From positions 1 through 35,829 of the forward strand of contig CAMDGD010000019.1 in NCBI GenBank assembly GCA_945897785.1: 35,829 nucleotides of DNA, given 5' to 3'. The translations under genes were made by a program, and so were the position numbers. This DNA comes from Paludibacter jiangxiensis. GTDB taxonomy: Bacteria; Bacteroidota; Bacteroidia; Bacteroidales; Paludibacteraceae. Below are positions 34,196-35,829 of this stretch, one piece after another (the stretch's first letter is position 1; each line of letters opens with the position of its first letter). Below the pieces are notes generated by a model, which was given only the letters and a program-made list of their open reading frames with translations, made no database searches and was not told the origin of the DNA.

Positions 34196-35683
34196 TTACT
34201 CTTTTACAATAACATCATGTGCACCACCTTCAATAATACTGGTTGATGATACTAAAGTGATTTTTGCATGTGCCTTAAGGTCGTTAAGATTGGTTACGCC
34301 ACAACTGCACATTGTCGATTTAATTTTTCCGATAGTTAAATCCATATTGTCTTTTAGCTTTCCGGCATACGGTACAAAACTATCAACGCCTTCTTCAAAT
34401 TTTAGTCCGTCATTGTCACCCATATCATACCGTTGCCAGTTGCGAGCACGGTTAGATCCTTCGCCCCAATATTCTTTTACGTAATTACCGCCAACCATCA
34501 TTTTGCGTGTAGGGCTCTCGTCGAAACGAGCAAAATAGCGACCCATCATAATAAAATCGGCTCCCATAGATAAAGCTAATACCATATGATAATCTTGCAC
34601 AATACCGCCATCAGAGCATATAGGAATGTAAACGCCTGTTTTTTTAAAATAAGCATCACGAGCTTCGGCTACTTCAATCAAAGCGGTTGCTTGTCCGCGA
34701 CCAATTCCCTTCTGTTCGCGAGTAATACAAATAGAACCACCGCCAACGCCTACTTTTATAAAATCTGCTCCGGCTTCGGCTAAGTACAAAAAACCGGCTG
34801 CATCAACAACATTTCCGGCGCCAATTTTTAGGGTATGTCCATAAGTAGCACGAACATAATCGAGGGTTTCTTTTTGCCAAACAGAAAAACCGTCGGAGGA
34901 ATCTATGCATAATACATCTACTCCAGCCTCTACCAATTGTGGTATTCGCTCTCTGTAATCATGGGTATTAATACCGGCACCTACAATTAGTCTTTTCCGT
35001 TCGTCCGAGACTTCATTGGGGTACTCTTTGTGACTTTCATAATCTTTTCTGAATACAAAAAAGCACAAATTTTTATTTTTGTCTATTATAGGTAAAGCAT
35101 TTAATTTATGATTCCAAATAATATCATTGGCTTCGTTTAAGCTTATTCCCTGCTCGCCACATATAAGTTTATCAAAGGGAGTCATAAATTCTTTCACCTT
35201 TTTTGTTGGCAAATCACGGGTAGCCCTATAATCGCGTCCGGTAACAATACCTAACAGTTTTCCGTTTGAGCTACCATCATCTGTAATTCCAATGGTAGAA
35301 AAGCCAGTTCTTTCTTTCAATGCTATTACATCTGCCAACGTACTTTCAGGTGTTAGGTTCGCATTACTTGTTACAAAACCCGACTTATAATTCTTAACTT
35401 TTCGAACCATTTCTACCTGACTTTCGATAGTTTGCGAACCAAAAACAAAGGATAAACCTCCATTTTTCGCTAAAGCAATAGCCATGTTCGAGTCTGAAAC
35501 AGACTGCATAATGGCCGAAACAAAGGGAATATTTATTTGGATTGATGACTCCTCTCCTTTAGAAAATTTCACCAAAGGAGTATGTAAAGACACCTTGTTG
35601 GGTACACATTCTTTTGTTGTTAACCCGGGTATTAATAGGTATTCACTAAATGTGCGTGATGCTTCGGGAAGAAATTGTGCCAT
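34196..35683 (-). CDS. IMP dehydrogenase, Tritrichomonas-type
   Basis: Oxidises IMP to XMP, the committed step to GMP. The 495-aa TIM barrel carries a CBS pair (about residues 105-215). Catalytic residues: C319 ([13 protein letters not shown]), the mobile-flap pair R418-Y419 (NWQRYD), D261 (IDSSDG) and D358 (CSDGG). These numbers are the same as I recall for the Tritrichomonas foetus enzyme, and the N-terminus [20 protein letters not shown] also resembles it. The usual Bacteroides GuaB has GIGPGSICTTR and MGS-type flap context, absent here. It converges on folA. Because GuaB-type IMPDH may exist elsewhere in the genome, no symbol is given. Confidence 0.93.
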   Translation of the reverse strand: MAQFLPEASRTFSEYLLIPGLTTKECVPNKVSLHTPLVKFSKGEESSIQINIPFVSAIMQSVSDSNMAIALAKNGGLSFVFGSQTIESQVEMVRKVKNYKSGFVTSNANLTPESTLADVIALKERTGFSTIGITDDGSSNGKLLGIVTGRDYRATRDLPTKKVKEFMTPFDKLICGEQGISLNEANDIIWNHKLNALPIIDKNKNLCFFVFRKDYESHKEYPNEVSDERKRLIVGAGINTHDYRERIPQLVEAGVDVLCIDSSDGFSVWQKETLDYVRATYGHTLKIGAGNVVDAAGFLYLAEAGADFIKVGVGGGSICITREQKGIGRGQATALIEVAEARDAYFKKTGVYIPICSDGGIVQDYHMVLALSMGADFIMMGRYFARFDESPTRKMMVGGNYVKEYWGEGSNRARNWQRYDMGDNDGLKFEEGVDSFVPYAGKLKDNMDLTIGKIKSTMCSCGVTNLNDLKAHAKITLVSSTSIIEGGAHDVIVKE

Positions 35684-35713
35684 AATAAAGTAGTTTTACG
35701 AAAATAAATTTGG

Positions 35714-35721
35714 CAAAAATA
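35714..35721 (-). promoter_or_regulatory. Possible -7 element for the IMPDH gene
   Basis: The minus strand reads TATTTTTG (TAnnTTTG), 31 nt upstream of ATG 35683. No -33 box is seen. Confidence 0.35.
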
Positions 35722-35773
35722 GTAAAAATATAAGACTTTAAAGGCATTACAGCAATAAAAAATAAAAAAGAAG

Positions 35774-35829
35774 CTAATCTCCTTTCTTCGGAAACCAGCC
35801 TTTTTCTACTCGTCTTTTTTGTTCAAATA
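35774..35829 (-). CDS. C-terminal end of an unidentified gene (cut by window edge)
   Basis: The minus strand at the right edge reads in one frame FEQKRRVEKGWFPKKGD then TAG (35774-35776). The basic, Lys/Arg-rich tail looks like a real protein end, and the spacing to the IMPDH start fits an upstream neighbour on the same strand. Only 17 residues are visible, so the product cannot be named. Confidence 0.4.
   Translation of the reverse strand, partial: FEQKRRVEKGWFPKKGD

Overview
The window comes from a low-GC member of the Bacteroidota, most likely a Bacteroidales/Marinilabiliales-type diazotroph. Evidence: promoters of the TTTG-N19/20-TAnnTTTG type, families largely confined to the phylum (DUF4270 lipoprotein, DUF4494, a PorE-like TPR/propeller/OmpA lipoprotein of the type IX secretion family, BT0820-like HAD protein), and core Bacteroidota gene neighbourhoods. 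The species cannot be named from the sequence alone.

Region 1 (1-4.7 kb) is the edge of a nitrogen-fixation cluster. On the minus strand lie nifH, nifI1, nifI2 and the N-terminal 283 codons of nifD, the order found where nitrogenase is switched off after translation by the PII-like pair NifI1/NifI2. Divergent from nifH is a small helical, possibly HEPN-like gene. Beyond it are minus-strand genes for an unrecognised 107-aa protein, a Nif11-domain protein and a NifX/NafY-type cofactor-binding protein with a C-terminal Cys cluster. Three -24/-12 (sigma-54-like) sites precede these units. A 25-bp perfect inverted repeat lies between two convergent genes.

Region 2 (4.9-18.5 kb) is core metabolism and information processing: DUF4270 lipoprotein and a degenerate, half-length glycogen-synthase-like protein beside panC-panD, then yggS, DUF4494, yqgE, ruvX, def, holA, AMP nucleosidase, a stand-alone PD-(D/E)XK domain protein, a GNAT acetyltransferase, a GT2 / B12-type radical SAM / HAD / membrane-protein run, and recR.

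Region 3 (18.6-29.1 kb) holds a sodium:solute symporter with engB, the pyrK-pyrD-capA-like run, an XRE-family regulator, a gene-free AT-rich stretch of about 0.8 kb carrying many TTAC-N4-GTAA dyads (three perfect ones exactly 48 bp apart), a coiled-coil zinc-ribbon protein paired with a Nif3-family protein, and the pgl-zwf pair of the oxidative pentose phosphate pathway.

Region 4 (29.3-35.8 kb) holds tRNA-Pro(UGG), hemW, the PorE-like lipoprotein, thyA-folA (thymidylate and folate cycle), and an IMP dehydrogenase that is, from memory, collinear with the enzyme of the protist Tritrichomonas foetus rather than the usual Bacteroides GuaB. The last bases are the 3' end of another minus-strand gene.

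Most interesting points: the accessory genes and regulatory DNA around nifH, the 48-bp-phased dyad array near the XRE regulator, and the Tritrichomonas-type IMPDH.
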